From Thermoflexus sp. (GTDB taxonomy: Bacteria; Chloroflexota; Anaerolineae; B4-G1; DUEL01), in the NCBI GenBank assembly GCA_028276215.1, contig JAPYWT010000007.1, positions 1 to 18,054 on the forward strand: 18,054 bases of DNA, written 5' to 3'. Position 1 is the stretch's first letter, and each line of letters begins with the position of its first letter. A program made the position numbers and the translations under genes. A model generated the notes under the pieces. It made no database searches, was not told where the DNA came from, and worked only from the letters and a program-made list of their open reading frames with translations. Positions 1 to 6,096 of the stretch are shown in pieces.

Positions 1-413
1 CGAAACGAGTCAAATACCGCAAACAGATGCGCGGACGGATGAAGGGCCGCGAGAGCCGGGGTACCGAAGTCGCTTTCGGTGAGTACGGCCTGCAGGCGCT
101 GGAGCCGGCCTGGATCACCAGCCGTCAGATTGAGGCCGCGCGGCGGGCCATCGTCCGCTTCGTCCGTCGGCGCGGAAAGTACTGGATTCGGATTTTCCCG
201 GATAAGCCGGTCACGGCCAAGCCCGCCGAGACCCGCATGGGGAAGGGCAAGGGCGCCGTGGACCACTGGGTGGCTGTGGTCCGGCCCGGCCGCATCCTCT
301 TTGAACTGGCCGGTCTGCCCGAGGACCAGGCCCGGGAAGCGATGCGGCTGGCGGCCAACAAACTGCCCATCAAATGCCAGTTTGTGACCCGAGAAAAGGT
401 GGTGGGAGAGTAG
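1..413 (+). CDS. rplP: 50S ribosomal protein L16, 5' end outside window
   Basis: L16 binds 23S rRNA near the A site and the L7/L12 stalk base of the large subunit. The reading frame is open from base 3 and begins KRVKYRKQMRGRMKG, which matches family residues just after the initiator MLMP, so only a few N-terminal residues are missing; the ATG at 27 is internal. Later family signatures are visible: a conserved GEYGLQALEPAWITSRQIEA block, the arginine-rich segment RRAIVRFVRR, the KPAETRMGKGKG motif, and the C-terminal VTREKVV. The stop TAG (411-413) is separated from rpmC by one base. The order rplP-rpmC-rpsQ is that of the S10 operon, so rpsC would be expected upstream. Confidence 0.97.
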   Translation, partial: KRVKYRKQMRGRMKGRESRGTEVAFGEYGLQALEPAWITSRQIEAARRAIVRFVRRRGKYWIRIFPDKPVTAKPAETRMGKGKGAVDHWVAVVRPGRILFELAGLPEDQAREAMRLAANKLPIKCQFVTREKVVGE

Positions 414-414
414 C

Positions 415-636
415 ATGCGAGCCAGAGAACTCCGTTTGTTGACGGATGCAGAATTGCGCGCTCGTCTGGAAGAGGCGTATCGGGAACTGTTCGTCCTGCG
501 GCAGAATTGGTTCATGAACCGTCTGCAGGATAATAACCGCATCACGGCCACGAAGCGGGATATTGCCCGCATCAAGACCATCCTGCGGGAGCGGGAGTTG
601 GCCCGGATGATGCAGGAGGCAGGAGGCACGCGATGA
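415..636 (+). CDS. rpmC: 50S ribosomal protein L29
   Basis: L29 is a small two-helix protein at the exit of the peptide tunnel, where trigger factor and SRP dock together with L23. The product is 73 residues, in the family range of about 60-75. It shows the characteristic helix LRLLTDAELRARLEEAYRELFVLR followed, after a short turn, by the second helix with DIARIKTILRERE. The ATG at 415 follows the rplP stop by one base, with a GGGAG sequence inside the end of rplP, so translation is probably coupled. Its 3' end overlaps rpsQ in an ATGA arrangement (633-636). Confidence 0.97.
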   Translation: MRARELRLLTDAELRARLEEAYRELFVLRQNWFMNRLQDNNRITATKRDIARIKTILRERELARMMQEAGGTR

Positions 637-905
637 GGGAACGGCGAAAGCGACTGGTCGGGCGCGTCGTCAGCGATAAGATGCAGAAGACGGTGGTGGT
701 GCAGGTGGAGCGGACCCGCCGTCACCCTCTCTACGGCAAAGTGGTGCGGGTGCGGAAAAAGTACTACGCGCACGATGAGGAGAACTCCTGCCGCACGGGC
801 GACCTGGTGCGGATTGTGGAATCCCGGCCCCTCAGCCGCCTGAAGCGGTGGGTGGTGGAGGAGATTCTGGAGCGGTCCGAGCGTCCCGAGGAGGTGGTCG
901 CATGA
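633..905 (+). CDS. rpsQ: 30S ribosomal protein S17
   Basis: S17 is a primary 16S rRNA binder with an OB fold, needed early in 30S assembly. The 90-residue product carries the family core GRVVSDKMQKTVVVQVER, the HPLYGKVVRVRKKYYAHDEEN segment and the GDLVRIVESRPLSRLKRW signature. The start is set by an AGGAGG about 10 bases upstream, inside rpmC, and by the 4-base ATGA overlap with rpmC. The end overlaps the rplN start by the same ATGA device (902-905). The short C-terminal tail after the OB fold (ERSERPEEVVA) is variable in the family. Confidence 0.97.
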   Translation: MRERRKRLVGRVVSDKMQKTVVVQVERTRRHPLYGKVVRVRKKYYAHDEENSCRTGDLVRIVESRPLSRLKRWVVEEILERSERPEEVVA

Positions 906-1273
906 TTCAGCAGGAGACCATTCTGACGGTGGCGGACAACACGGGAGCGAAAGAGTTGCTCTGTATCCGCGTCATGGGTGGCTCCAAGCGGCGGTACGGG
1001 TACGTCGGGGATGTCATCGTGGCAACGGTCAAGCAGGCCACCCCCAACGCGTCGGTGAAGAAGGGGGACGTGGTCAAGGCGGTCATCGTCCGCACGGCCA
1101 AAGAGTACCGGCGCCCCGACGGCTCCACCATCCGCTTTGACGACAACGCGGCGGTCTTGCTGGACGCGACCGGTGTCAACCCGCGCGGCACCCGCATTTT
1201 CGGGCCCGTCGCCCGGGAATTGCGGGATAAGGGATTCATGAAAATCATTTCCCTGGCACCAGAGGTGCTGTGA
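902..1273 (+). CDS. rplN: 50S ribosomal protein L14
   Basis: L14 lies at the subunit interface, forms bridge B8 and is the docking site for the silencing factor RsfS. From the ATG at 902 the protein has 123 residues, against a usual 122, and opens with MIQQETILTVADNTGAKE, the standard N-terminus. The signature block with KKGDVVKAVIVRT is present, as are DDNAAVL, RGTRIFGPVARELR and the C-terminal MKIISLAPEVL. The frame is open further upstream to 848, but the ATG at 902 has a strong GAGGAGG site and the ATGA overlap with rpsQ, and the upstream extension is not L14-like. First gene of the spc section. Confidence 0.97.
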   Translation: MIQQETILTVADNTGAKELLCIRVMGGSKRRYGYVGDVIVATVKQATPNASVKKGDVVKAVIVRTAKEYRRPDGSTIRFDDNAAVLLDATGVNPRGTRIFGPVARELRDKGFMKIISLAPEVL

Positions 1274-1277
1274 TTCT

Positions 1278-1312
1278 GCGCAACGCAATCCGCGATAAGC
1301 GATTAGCGATCC
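1278..1312 (+). repeat. Heptameric tandem repeat, GCGATNN family (rplN-rplX spacer)
   Basis: Five consecutive 7-bp units can be read in register: GCGCAAC, GCAATCC, GCGATAA, GCGATTA, GCGATCC. The last three share GCGAT exactly. The array fills most of the rplN-rplX spacer and ends just before the Shine-Dalgarno region GTGAGGTGAAG of rplX. It is degenerate, but the period is exact. Confidence 0.7.
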
Positions 1313-1324
1313 GTGAGGTGAAGA

Positions 1325-1648
1325 ATGGGCATTCGGGTGAAGAAGGGAGATACGGTAGAAGTCATCGCCGGGGAGGACCGGGGGAAGCGCGGGGAGGTCC
1401 GGCAGGTGCTTCCGAAGGAGAACCGGGTGGTGGTCTCCGGGGTGAATCTGGTCACCAAGCATCAGCGACCCATCCGCGCGGGCCGGGGACAGATTCAGCC
1501 GGGGCGAATCCAGTTTGAGGCGCCGATCCATCTCTCCAATGTGATGCCGGTCTGTCCGCACTGCAAGGAGGCCACGCGGGTGAGTTTCGTGCGCCAGGAG
1601 GACGGGCGCAAAGTGCGGGTTTGCAAACGGTGCGGCCAGTCCTTCTGA
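1325..1648 (+). CDS. rplX: 50S ribosomal protein L24, Cys4 form
   Basis: L24 initiates 50S assembly by binding domain I of 23S rRNA and sits by the tunnel exit. The 107-residue product has the N-terminal KOW motif (about residues 5-32, VKKGDTVEVIAGEDRGKRGEV), the VSGVNLVTKHQRP segment and the C-terminal region beginning APIHLSNV. The C-terminus carries two cysteine pairs, C77/C80 (CPHC) and C100/C103 (CKRC), giving a potential zinc ribbon. This form is known from several deep lineages, including Chloroflexota, and is absent from the E. coli protein. The ATG at 1325 follows a GAGGTGAAG ribosome binding site. Confidence 0.96.
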   Translation: MGIRVKKGDTVEVIAGEDRGKRGEVRQVLPKENRVVVSGVNLVTKHQRPIRAGRGQIQPGRIQFEAPIHLSNVMPVCPHCKEATRVSFVRQEDGRKVRVCKRCGQSF

Positions 1649-1676
1649 TTGAATCTGCCAACTTGAATTTGCCATC
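1649..1676 (+). repeat. 14-bp direct repeat, two copies (rplX-rplE spacer)
   Basis: TTGAATCTGCCAAC (1649-1662) is followed at once by TTGAATTTGCCATC (1663-1676), 12 of 14 bases identical. The 14-bp period is twice the 7-bp period of the other spacers. The array begins at the base after the rplX stop and ends just before the AAAGGGTGAG site of rplE. Confidence 0.75.
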
Positions 1677-1692
1677 TTAAAGGGTGAGTCCA

Positions 1693-2235
1693 ATGCAGCG
1701 GTTGCAAGCATTGTATCGGGAACAGGTTCGGCCGACCCTCATGCGGGAGTTCGGTTACCGCAACATCATGGAAGTTCCACGTCTGCAGAAAATCGTCATC
1801 AACATCGGCATGGGGGAGGCGCTGGACAATCCGAAGGCGCTGGATTTTGCCGTTCAGGACCTGGCGACCATTACCGGTCAGCGGCCTGTGATCACCAAGG
1901 CGCGCAAGTCCGTTGCCAGTTTCAAGTTGCGGGCCGGGCGGGCGATTGGCGTGAAGGTGACGCTGCGGGGAGAGCGGATGTGGGCATTCCTGGACCGGCT
2001 CTGTAACGTGGCGCTGCCGCGCCAGCGGGACTTTCGCGGCGTTTCTCCTTCCGCTTTTGACGGTCGGGGCAACTATACGCTGGGGCTGCGCGAGCAGTTG
2101 ATTTTCCCGGAGATCAACTACGACAAGATTGACAAGATTCGCGGCATGGAGATCACCATTGTGACCACCGCGAAGACGGACGAGGAGGCCCGGCGGCTGC
2201 TGGAACTGCTGGGGATGCCGTTCCGGCGGCGATAA
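1693..2235 (+). CDS. rplE: 50S ribosomal protein L5
   Basis: L5 binds 5S rRNA, joins it to the central protuberance and contacts P-site tRNA. From the ATG at 1693 the protein has 180 residues, as usual for the family. Recognisable blocks are VPRLQKIVINIGMGEA (about 29-44), the ITGQRPVITKARKSVASFKLR segment, GVKVTLRGERMWAFLDRL, and the C-terminal GMEITIVTTAKTDEEARRLL. A GTG in frame at 1684 is possible, but it overlaps the best Shine-Dalgarno (AAAGGGTGAG, ending four bases before 1693), so the ATG is preferred. The usual next gene rpsN is displaced by about 930 bases of inserted genes. Confidence 0.97.
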   Translation: MQRLQALYREQVRPTLMREFGYRNIMEVPRLQKIVINIGMGEALDNPKALDFAVQDLATITGQRPVITKARKSVASFKLRAGRAIGVKVTLRGERMWAFLDRLCNVALPRQRDFRGVSPSAFDGRGNYTLGLREQLIFPEINYDKIDKIRGMEITIVTTAKTDEEARRLLELLGMPFRRR

Positions 2236-2253
2236 GGAGCAGCCTGATGTAGA

Positions 2254-2445
2254 ATGGATAAAAGATTGACGTTCCATTATGACCGGGAAGCGGATATTTT
2301 GTATATCAATATGGTCCCGCACTACCCGGCGCAGGAGTCGGAAGAAATGGGTGATGAAATCATCGCCCGTTTCAATCCTGAGACCGGTCAGATAGAAAGT
2401 CTGGAAGTGTTGTTTTTCACCGCCCGCCTTTTGAGAGGGGAATGA
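2254..2445 (+). CDS. DUF2283 family protein, probably truncated by a stop
   Basis: A 63-residue DUF2283 protein of unknown function. The diagnostic core is at the N-terminus: LTFHYDREADILYINM, then an acidic turn and DEIIARFNPETGQIESLEVLFF. DUF2283 genes are small, widely scattered and often near toxin-antitoxin genes. The frame stays open after the TGA at 2443-2445: the next codons read CSFPVIADLQIAVSPEMKAE and continue to a TAA at 2527-2529. That would give a 91-residue protein ending six bases before the next gene, and a tail of this kind (hydrophobic, VIADLQIAV) looks like a normal continuation after VLFFTARLL. I therefore suspect a nonsense mutation. The ribosome binding site is weak, with GGAG about 14 bases upstream. 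Confidence 0.75.
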   Translation: MDKRLTFHYDREADILYINMVPHYPAQESEEMGDEIIARFNPETGQIESLEVLFFTARLLRGE

Positions 2446-2535
2446 TGCTCCTTTCCAGTGATCGCGGACCTGCAGATCGCGGTGTCGCCGGAAATGAAGG
2501 CTGAAGCGAAAGCAGACCTGACAGGTTAAACAAAA

Positions 2536-2757
2536 ATGACGGATGTTTACATTTTGACGTCCGAAGAGCAGATAGTGCGGGAAATTCGGGAGACTCCCCG
2601 AGAGTATTGGCCGAATTTACTGCAATTGATCCGCCTGTTCCGGGAGAGCGTGACGCTAAAACCTGCGGCAGAGAGTTTCCGCCAGGGCTGGCGGGAAGCA
2701 TTGGCGGGACAAACCTTTCCGATCTCCGAACTTTGGGAAGGGATTGATGCCGAGTGA
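2536..2757 (+). CDS. Putative antitoxin of a RelE-type pair
   Basis: A 73-residue acidic protein lying directly before, and overlapping by 11 bases, a RelE/ParE-type toxin gene. No classical DNA-binding domain is obvious. The N-terminal half is predicted helical (EEQIVREIRETPREYWPNLLQLIRLFRES) and the C-terminus carries QGWREALAGQTFPISELWEGIDAE. The C-terminal pattern of a QGW-x-A segment followed by a P-S-LW-GIDAE tail resembles small antitoxins of cyanobacteria and Chloroflexota that precede RelE toxins. The antitoxin role is inferred from position, size and this pattern. The ribosome binding site is poor. Confidence 0.7.
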   Translation: MTDVYILTSEEQIVREIRETPREYWPNLLQLIRLFRESVTLKPAAESFRQGWREALAGQTFPISELWEGIDAE

Positions 2758-3097
2758 GTTCTCTCGGGTACAGGTGGAATTCACGCCGGAGTTCAAGCGT
2801 AACCTGCGCGCTTTGTCCAAGAAGTATCGCCATATTCGGTCAGACGTTCAACCGGTGTTGGAACAGCTTCAAGCAGGGGAGTTTGTGGGCGATCAGATTC
2901 CGGGTACACGTTACACCGTTTTCAAGGTGCGTGTGAGGAACAGGGATATTCGGAAGGGGAAAAGTGCTGGGTATCGGTTGATCTACCAGGTGAAATCTCC
3001 AAGATCGGTGGTTCTGGTGACTATCTACTCCAAACTTGATCAAGCGGACATCTCTGCGGAGCAAATTCGGCGAATCCTGGCCGAGTTTGAGGAGTGA
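2747..3097 (+). CDS. RelE/ParE superfamily toxin
   Basis: A 116-residue basic protein with the fold pattern of RelE-type mRNA interferases: an N-terminal strand FTPEFKRNLRAL, a helical pair (KKYRHIRSDVQPVLEQLQAG), then strands with FKVRVRNRDIRKGKSAGYRLIYQV and VVLVTIYSKLDQADISAEQIRRIL. The GYRLIYQV and ..L..IYSK.D..D... blocks are typical. RelE toxins cleave mRNA in the ribosomal A site; activity here is inferred. The ATG at 2747 is preferred over the TTG immediately before it because GGGAAGGGA lies just upstream. It overlaps the antitoxin gene, as expected for coupled translation. The pair is inserted between rplE and rpsN in operon orientation. Confidence 0.85.
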   Translation: MPSEFSRVQVEFTPEFKRNLRALSKKYRHIRSDVQPVLEQLQAGEFVGDQIPGTRYTVFKVRVRNRDIRKGKSAGYRLIYQVKSPRSVVLVTIYSKLDQADISAEQIRRILAEFEE

Positions 3098-3162
3098 TTA
3101 GACGAACCAGCGGGTGTCAGTCCGTAAATTCGTTTACCATCTCTGTTGGAGCAAGTACGCGT

Positions 3163-3345
3163 ATGGCAAGAAAATGCATGCCTTATCGGGAAATGCGACG
3201 GAAGTATAAGGTGCAGGTGCGGAATCGCTGCCAGCGCTGTGGCCGCCCGCGCGGCTACTATCGCCGCTTTGGCCTCTGCCGCATCTGCCTGCGGGAACTG
3301 GCCCTGGAGGGGCTGATACCCGGGCTGACCAAGTCCAGTTGGTGA
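3163..3345 (+). CDS. rpsN: 30S ribosomal protein S14, zinc (type Z) form
   Basis: S14 helps assemble the head of the 30S subunit. The protein has 60 residues, matching the short zinc-binding type (about 61) and not the roughly 100-residue form. Four zinc ligands are in place: C23/C26 (CQRC) and C39/C42 (CRIC). The family blocks YRRFGLCRICLRELA and the C-terminal IPGLTKSSW are intact. The frame is open upstream to 3094, but the ATG at 3163 gives the family N-terminus MARK and is preceded by a TTGGAGC sequence. The 65 bases between the toxin gene and this start hold no recognisable gene. Confidence 0.95.
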   Translation: MARKCMPYREMRRKYKVQVRNRCQRCGRPRGYYRRFGLCRICLRELALEGLIPGLTKSSW

Positions 3346-3358
3346 GGGTGACGGACCG

Positions 3359-3772
3359 ATGACGGTGACAGATCCGATTGCCGATATGTTGACCCGTATG
3401 CGCAATGCGATCGCGGTGGGGCATCCCACCGTGGAGATGCCCTCTTCCAAAATGAAGGTCGCCATTGCCCGCATTCTGAAGGAAGAGGGGTATATTGAGG
3501 ACTACCGGGTGGTAGAATCTCCGGAGCAGCCTCGCTACCGCCTGGTGATTCGCTTGAAGTACATTGGGGAGCGGCGGAAGCGGCGGTCCGTCATCCAGGG
3601 ACTGCAACGGGTCAGCAAGCCCGGCCGCCGGATTTACACCCGGGCGTCGGAAATCCCCTGGGTGAAGAGCGGCATGGGCATTGCCATCCTCTCCACCCCC
3701 AAGGGAATCCTCACCGGCGAGCAGGCCCGACGGCTGCGGGTGGGCGGCGAGGTCATCTGCTACGTGTGGTAG
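3359..3772 (+). CDS. rpsH: 30S ribosomal protein S8
   Basis: S8 is a primary binder of the central 16S rRNA domain and, in E. coli, the translational repressor of the spc operon. The 137-residue product begins TVTDPIADMLTRMRNA, the standard N-terminus, followed by VEMPSSKMKVAIARILKEEGYI. The signature region GMGIAILSTPKGILTGEQARRLRVGGEVICYVW is complete. The ATG at 3359 follows a GAGGGTGACGG stretch, 13 bases after rpsN. No S8-binding mRNA helix was recognised before rplE, where E. coli has its control site; a repeat occupies that spacer here. Confidence 0.97.
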   Translation: MTVTDPIADMLTRMRNAIAVGHPTVEMPSSKMKVAIARILKEEGYIEDYRVVESPEQPRYRLVIRLKYIGERRKRRSVIQGLQRVSKPGRRIYTRASEIPWVKSGMGIAILSTPKGILTGEQARRLRVGGEVICYVW

Positions 3773-3782
3773 GGAGGACAGG

Positions 3783-4352
3783 ATGTCGCGAATCGGTCGG
3801 ATGCCAATTCCCTTGCCCCCTGGGGTGAAGGTGGAAATTCAGGGCAGCCAGGTCACTGTGAGCGGCCCGAAGGGGACGTTGACGCGCACGTTTGACCCGG
3901 CGATGCAGATTGTGAAAGAAGATAACACCCTGCGGGTCTATCGGCCTACGGACAGCCGACAGCATCGGGCGCTGCACGGGCTGACCCGTGCCCTGCTGGC
4001 GAACATGGTGCAGGGAGTCTTCCAGGGGTACCAGAAGCAACTGGAGATTCGTGGGGTGGGGTACCGCGCCGAGCGCCAGCCCGACGGGACGCTGGTGATG
4101 CACCTGGGCTTCTCCCATCCGGTCCGCGTTCGGCCGCCGGAGGGCATCACCTTTGATGTGGACCCGAAAACCGGCGTCATCACCGTCCGGGGCGCGGATA
4201 AGGAGACGGTGGGACGGATTGCCGCCGAAATCCGCGCCTGGCGCCCGGCCGACCCGTACCTGGGTAAAGGGCTCCGCTACCTGGGCGAGCAGATTCGCCA
4301 GAAGGCTGGCAAGGCCGGTAAGGGTAAGGGCAAGGGCAAGGGGAAGAAGTAG
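3783..4352 (+). CDS. rplF: 50S ribosomal protein L6 with Gly/Lys tail
   Basis: L6 binds near the sarcin-ricin loop and the factor-binding site of the 50S subunit. From the ATG at 3783, preceded by AGGGAGGACAGG, the protein has 189 residues and the two usual repeats of the L6 fold. Blocks visible: SRIGRMPIPLP, VTVSGPKGTL, the LEIRGVGYRA segment, and the signature DPYLGKGLRYLGE (about 157-169). It is some 10 residues longer than common L6 proteins because of a C-terminal tail, KAGKAGKGKGKGKGKK (174-189). The tail is coded by near-tandem GGTAAG/GGCAAG hexamers that run into the spacer array after the stop. Residues in such tails can contact rRNA, but a role is not known here. Confidence 0.96.
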   Translation: MSRIGRMPIPLPPGVKVEIQGSQVTVSGPKGTLTRTFDPAMQIVKEDNTLRVYRPTDSRQHRALHGLTRALLANMVQGVFQGYQKQLEIRGVGYRAERQPDGTLVMHLGFSHPVRVRPPEGITFDVDPKTGVITVRGADKETVGRIAAEIRAWRPADPYLGKGLRYLGEQIRQKAGKAGKGKGKGKGKK

Positions 4353-4403
4353 GGAGTAGGAAGTAGGGAGTAAGGAGTAGGGAGTAAGGAGTAGGGATTA
4401 TGG
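4348..4403 (+). repeat. Heptameric tandem repeat, AGTAGGG family (rplF-rplR spacer)
   Basis: Eight 7-bp units in perfect register: AGTAGGG, AGTAGGA, AGTAGGG, AGTAAGG, AGTAGGG, AGTAAGG, AGTAGGG, and a diverged ATTATGG. The rplF stop codon TAG (4350-4352) lies in the first unit and the rplR start ATG (4400-4402) in the last. The Shine-Dalgarno AAGGAG for rplR spans a unit boundary (4386-4391), eight bases before the start. The spacer thus consists entirely of repeat. Confidence 0.9.
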
Positions 4404-4765
4404 TGGAAAAGGATCGCCGGTTGGGACGACTGCGCCGACGTATGCACGTGCGCAAGAAGGTGTTCGGCACGCCCGAGCGCCCGCGCCTGAACGTTTTCCG
4501 CAGTTTGCGGCACATTTATGCCCAGGTCATTGATGACACGGTGGGGCATACGCTGGTCTCCGCCTCCACGCTGGACCCGGAGGTTCGCCAGCAGATTGCG
4601 GGGCTGAAGAAGACGGAGCAGGCCCGGATCGTGGGGAAGGTCCTGGCGGCCCGTGCGCTGGCCCGAGGGGTGACGAAGGTGGCCTTTGACCGGGCGGGGT
4701 ACAAGTACCACGGTCGGGTGAAGGCCCTGGCCGACGGTGCCCGCGAGGGGGGGCTGGACTTCTAA
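4400..4765 (+). CDS. rplR: 50S ribosomal protein L18
   Basis: L18 binds 5S rRNA with L5 in the central protuberance. The product has 121 residues, the usual length. The N-terminal basic helix (RRLGRLRRRMHVRKKV) is followed by the family blocks GTPERPRLNVFRSLRHIYAQVIDD, the ARIVGKVLAARALARGV helix and the C-terminal signature VAFDRAGYKYHGRVKALADGAREGGLDF. The ATG at 4400 and its Shine-Dalgarno are both inside the preceding repeat array. Confidence 0.97.
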   Translation: MVEKDRRLGRLRRRMHVRKKVFGTPERPRLNVFRSLRHIYAQVIDDTVGHTLVSASTLDPEVRQQIAGLKKTEQARIVGKVLAARALARGVTKVAFDRAGYKYHGRVKALADGAREGGLDF

Positions 4766-4771
4766 ACGTTG

Positions 4772-4792
4772 CGGAATACGGAGTACGGAGGG
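4772..4792 (+). repeat. Heptameric repeat, CGGAGTA family (rplR-rpsE spacer)
   Basis: Three units in register: CGGAATA, CGGAGTA, CGGAGGG. The last supplies the GGAGGG Shine-Dalgarno of rpsE, seven bases before its ATG. Short, but of the same period as the larger arrays. Confidence 0.55.
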
Positions 4793-4799
4793 CAAACGA

Positions 4800-5336
4800 A
4801 TGGACCTGGATCAGGAATTTGAACTGGAGCCTACCGCTCCGGTGGAAATGGATGAGCGGGTCGTGGAGATCAAACGGGTCGCCAAAGTCATCAAGGGCGG
4901 GCGCCGGTTCGCTTTCCGGGTGACCGCTGTGGTCGGCGACCACAACGGCCGCGTCGGTATCGGTGTGGGCAAGGCCCGTGCGGTGCCAGATGCCATCCGC
5001 AAGGCCACAGAACGGGCCCGGGCGTCTATGATTTCGGTCCCCCTGGTCGGGCGGACCATTCCGCACGATGCCATCGGGGAGTGCAGCGGTGCCCGGGTGC
5101 TGATCAAGCCCGCCTCGCCGGGTACCGGCGTCATCGCTGGCGGCGGGGTGCGCGCGGTGCTGGAAGCGGCAGGCGTCCACGACGTATTGACCAAGTCCAT
5201 GGGCAGTTCCAGCATGCTGAATGTGGTGAAGGCGACCATGGAGGCCCTGAAGCAATTGCGTTCCTACGAGGAACTGGCCCGGGAGCGGGGCCTGCCGGAG
5301 ACCCGGGTGATGCCCTTCTGGATGCGGGGGCGGTAG
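4800..5336 (+). CDS. rpsE: 30S ribosomal protein S5
   Basis: S5 lies at the mRNA entry tunnel and contributes to decoding fidelity and helicase action. From the ATG at 4800 the protein has 178 residues. An acidic N-terminal extension (MDLDQEFELEPTAPVEMDE) precedes the double-stranded RNA-binding domain (about 20-85) with VVEIKRVAKVIKGGRRFAFRV and VGIGVGKARAVPDAIRKA. The C-terminal domain has SAR-VLIKPASPGTGVIAGGGVRAVLE and the SMGSSSMLNVVKATMEAL signature. The open frame extends upstream to 4737 inside rplR, but the ATG at 4800 has GGAGGG seven bases away. Confidence 0.96.
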   Translation: MDLDQEFELEPTAPVEMDERVVEIKRVAKVIKGGRRFAFRVTAVVGDHNGRVGIGVGKARAVPDAIRKATERARASMISVPLVGRTIPHDAIGECSGARVLIKPASPGTGVIAGGGVRAVLEAAGVHDVLTKSMGSSSMLNVVKATMEALKQLRSYEELARERGLPETRVMPFWMRGR

Positions 5337-5389
5337 GGTTGGTGTTGGTAGGGTGGTAGATTGGTATCTGGTAAATTGGCAGGCAGGGG
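5337..5389 (+). repeat. Degenerate TTGG-rich tandem repeat (rpsE-rpmD spacer)
   Basis: After the rpsE stop the spacer reads as loose units of 6-8 bp ending in TGG, for example TAGGGTGG, TAGATTGG, TATCTGG, TAAATTGG. The units are more diverged in length than in the other arrays. It ends just before the AGGGGA ribosome binding site of rpmD. Confidence 0.5.
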
Positions 5390-5397
5390 AGCCAACT

Positions 5398-5592
5398 ATG
5401 GAAAAGCGAAAGGTTCTGCGTATCACCCTGGTTCGCAGTCCCATCGGGTACTCCAGGGACCAGAAGGCGACGGTTCGGGCGCTGGGCCTGCGCCGTCTCC
5501 ATCAAACCGTGGAGAAGGCCGATACGCCAGCGATTCGGGGTATGGTGGCCAAGGTCCAGCACATGCTGAAAGTGGAAGAGGTTGAGGCATGA
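5398..5592 (+). CDS. rpmD: 50S ribosomal protein L30
   Basis: L30 is a small 23S rRNA-binding protein found in most but not all bacteria. From the ATG at 5398, preceded by AGGGGAGCC, it has 64 residues, near the usual 60. The family pattern is complete: VLRITLVRSPIGYSRDQKATVRALGLRRLHQTV, then the loop DTPAIRGMVAKVQHMLKVEEV. The open frame extends upstream to 5353 over the repeat spacer; that extension (VDWYLVNWQAGEPT) is coded by repeat and is not L30-like. It overlaps rplO by ATGA (5589-5592). Confidence 0.96.
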   Translation: MEKRKVLRITLVRSPIGYSRDQKATVRALGLRRLHQTVEKADTPAIRGMVAKVQHMLKVEEVEA

Positions 5593-6068
5593 AACTGCAC
5601 GAGTTGCAACCGGCTGAGGGCTCCAAAAAGCGCCGCAAGCGGAAGGGCATCGGCATCGCGGCCGGTCAGGGGAAGACCGGCGGTCGCGGGACGAAGGGGC
5701 AGAGGGCTCGCAGCGGGGGGAGCATCCCGCCGTACTTTGAGGGCGGGCAGTTGCCCCTGGTCCGCAAACTCCCCTTCGCGCGGGGCGTCGGTTTCCGGGA
5801 CCCCTGGCGGGTCCGCTTCACGCCCGTCAACGTGGACCGGCTGAGCCGGTTCGCGCCGGGGAGCGTGGTGACGCCGCAGGAACTGGCGGAGGCGGGCCTG
5901 ATTCGGGATGCCGATGAATGGGTGGTCATTCTGGGGCGCGGCGAGTTGAACGTCCCGCTGACGGTGAAGGCCCACCGCTTCTCTGCCAGTGCGCGGGCCA
6001 AGATTGAGGCCGCTGGCGGCACCATAGAGGAGTTGCCCTGGGAGCGGGGCGGCTACCGGACCCGGTAA
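5589..6068 (+). CDS. rplO: 50S ribosomal protein L15
   Basis: L15 is a late-assembling 50S protein whose extended N-terminal arm runs deep into 23S rRNA. The product has 159 residues. The N-terminus MKLHELQPAEGSKKRRKRKGIG and the glycine/arginine-rich arm (GQGKTGGRGTKGQRARSGG, about 26-44) are typical, as is the globular part with PLTVKAHRFSASARAKIEAAGG, the L15 signature. Translation is coupled to rpmD by the ATGA overlap. In most bacteria secY follows directly; here a DUF2283 gene intervenes. Confidence 0.96.
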   Translation: MKLHELQPAEGSKKRRKRKGIGIAAGQGKTGGRGTKGQRARSGGSIPPYFEGGQLPLVRKLPFARGVGFRDPWRVRFTPVNVDRLSRFAPGSVVTPQELAEAGLIRDADEWVVILGRGELNVPLTVKAHRFSASARAKIEAAGGTIEELPWERGGYRTR

Positions 6069-6096
6069 GGATGAAGCCGATTTTGATGGGGTAGCG

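Noticed and set aside
764..1711. 315-residue minus-strand frame opposite rplN and rplX
   Set aside because: Shadow of GC-rich ribosomal genes with no domain signal.
2443..2445. TGA in the DUF2283 frame as a selenocysteine codon
   Set aside because: DUF2283 is not a known selenoprotein and no clear SECIS-like hairpin follows; a nonsense mutation is simpler.
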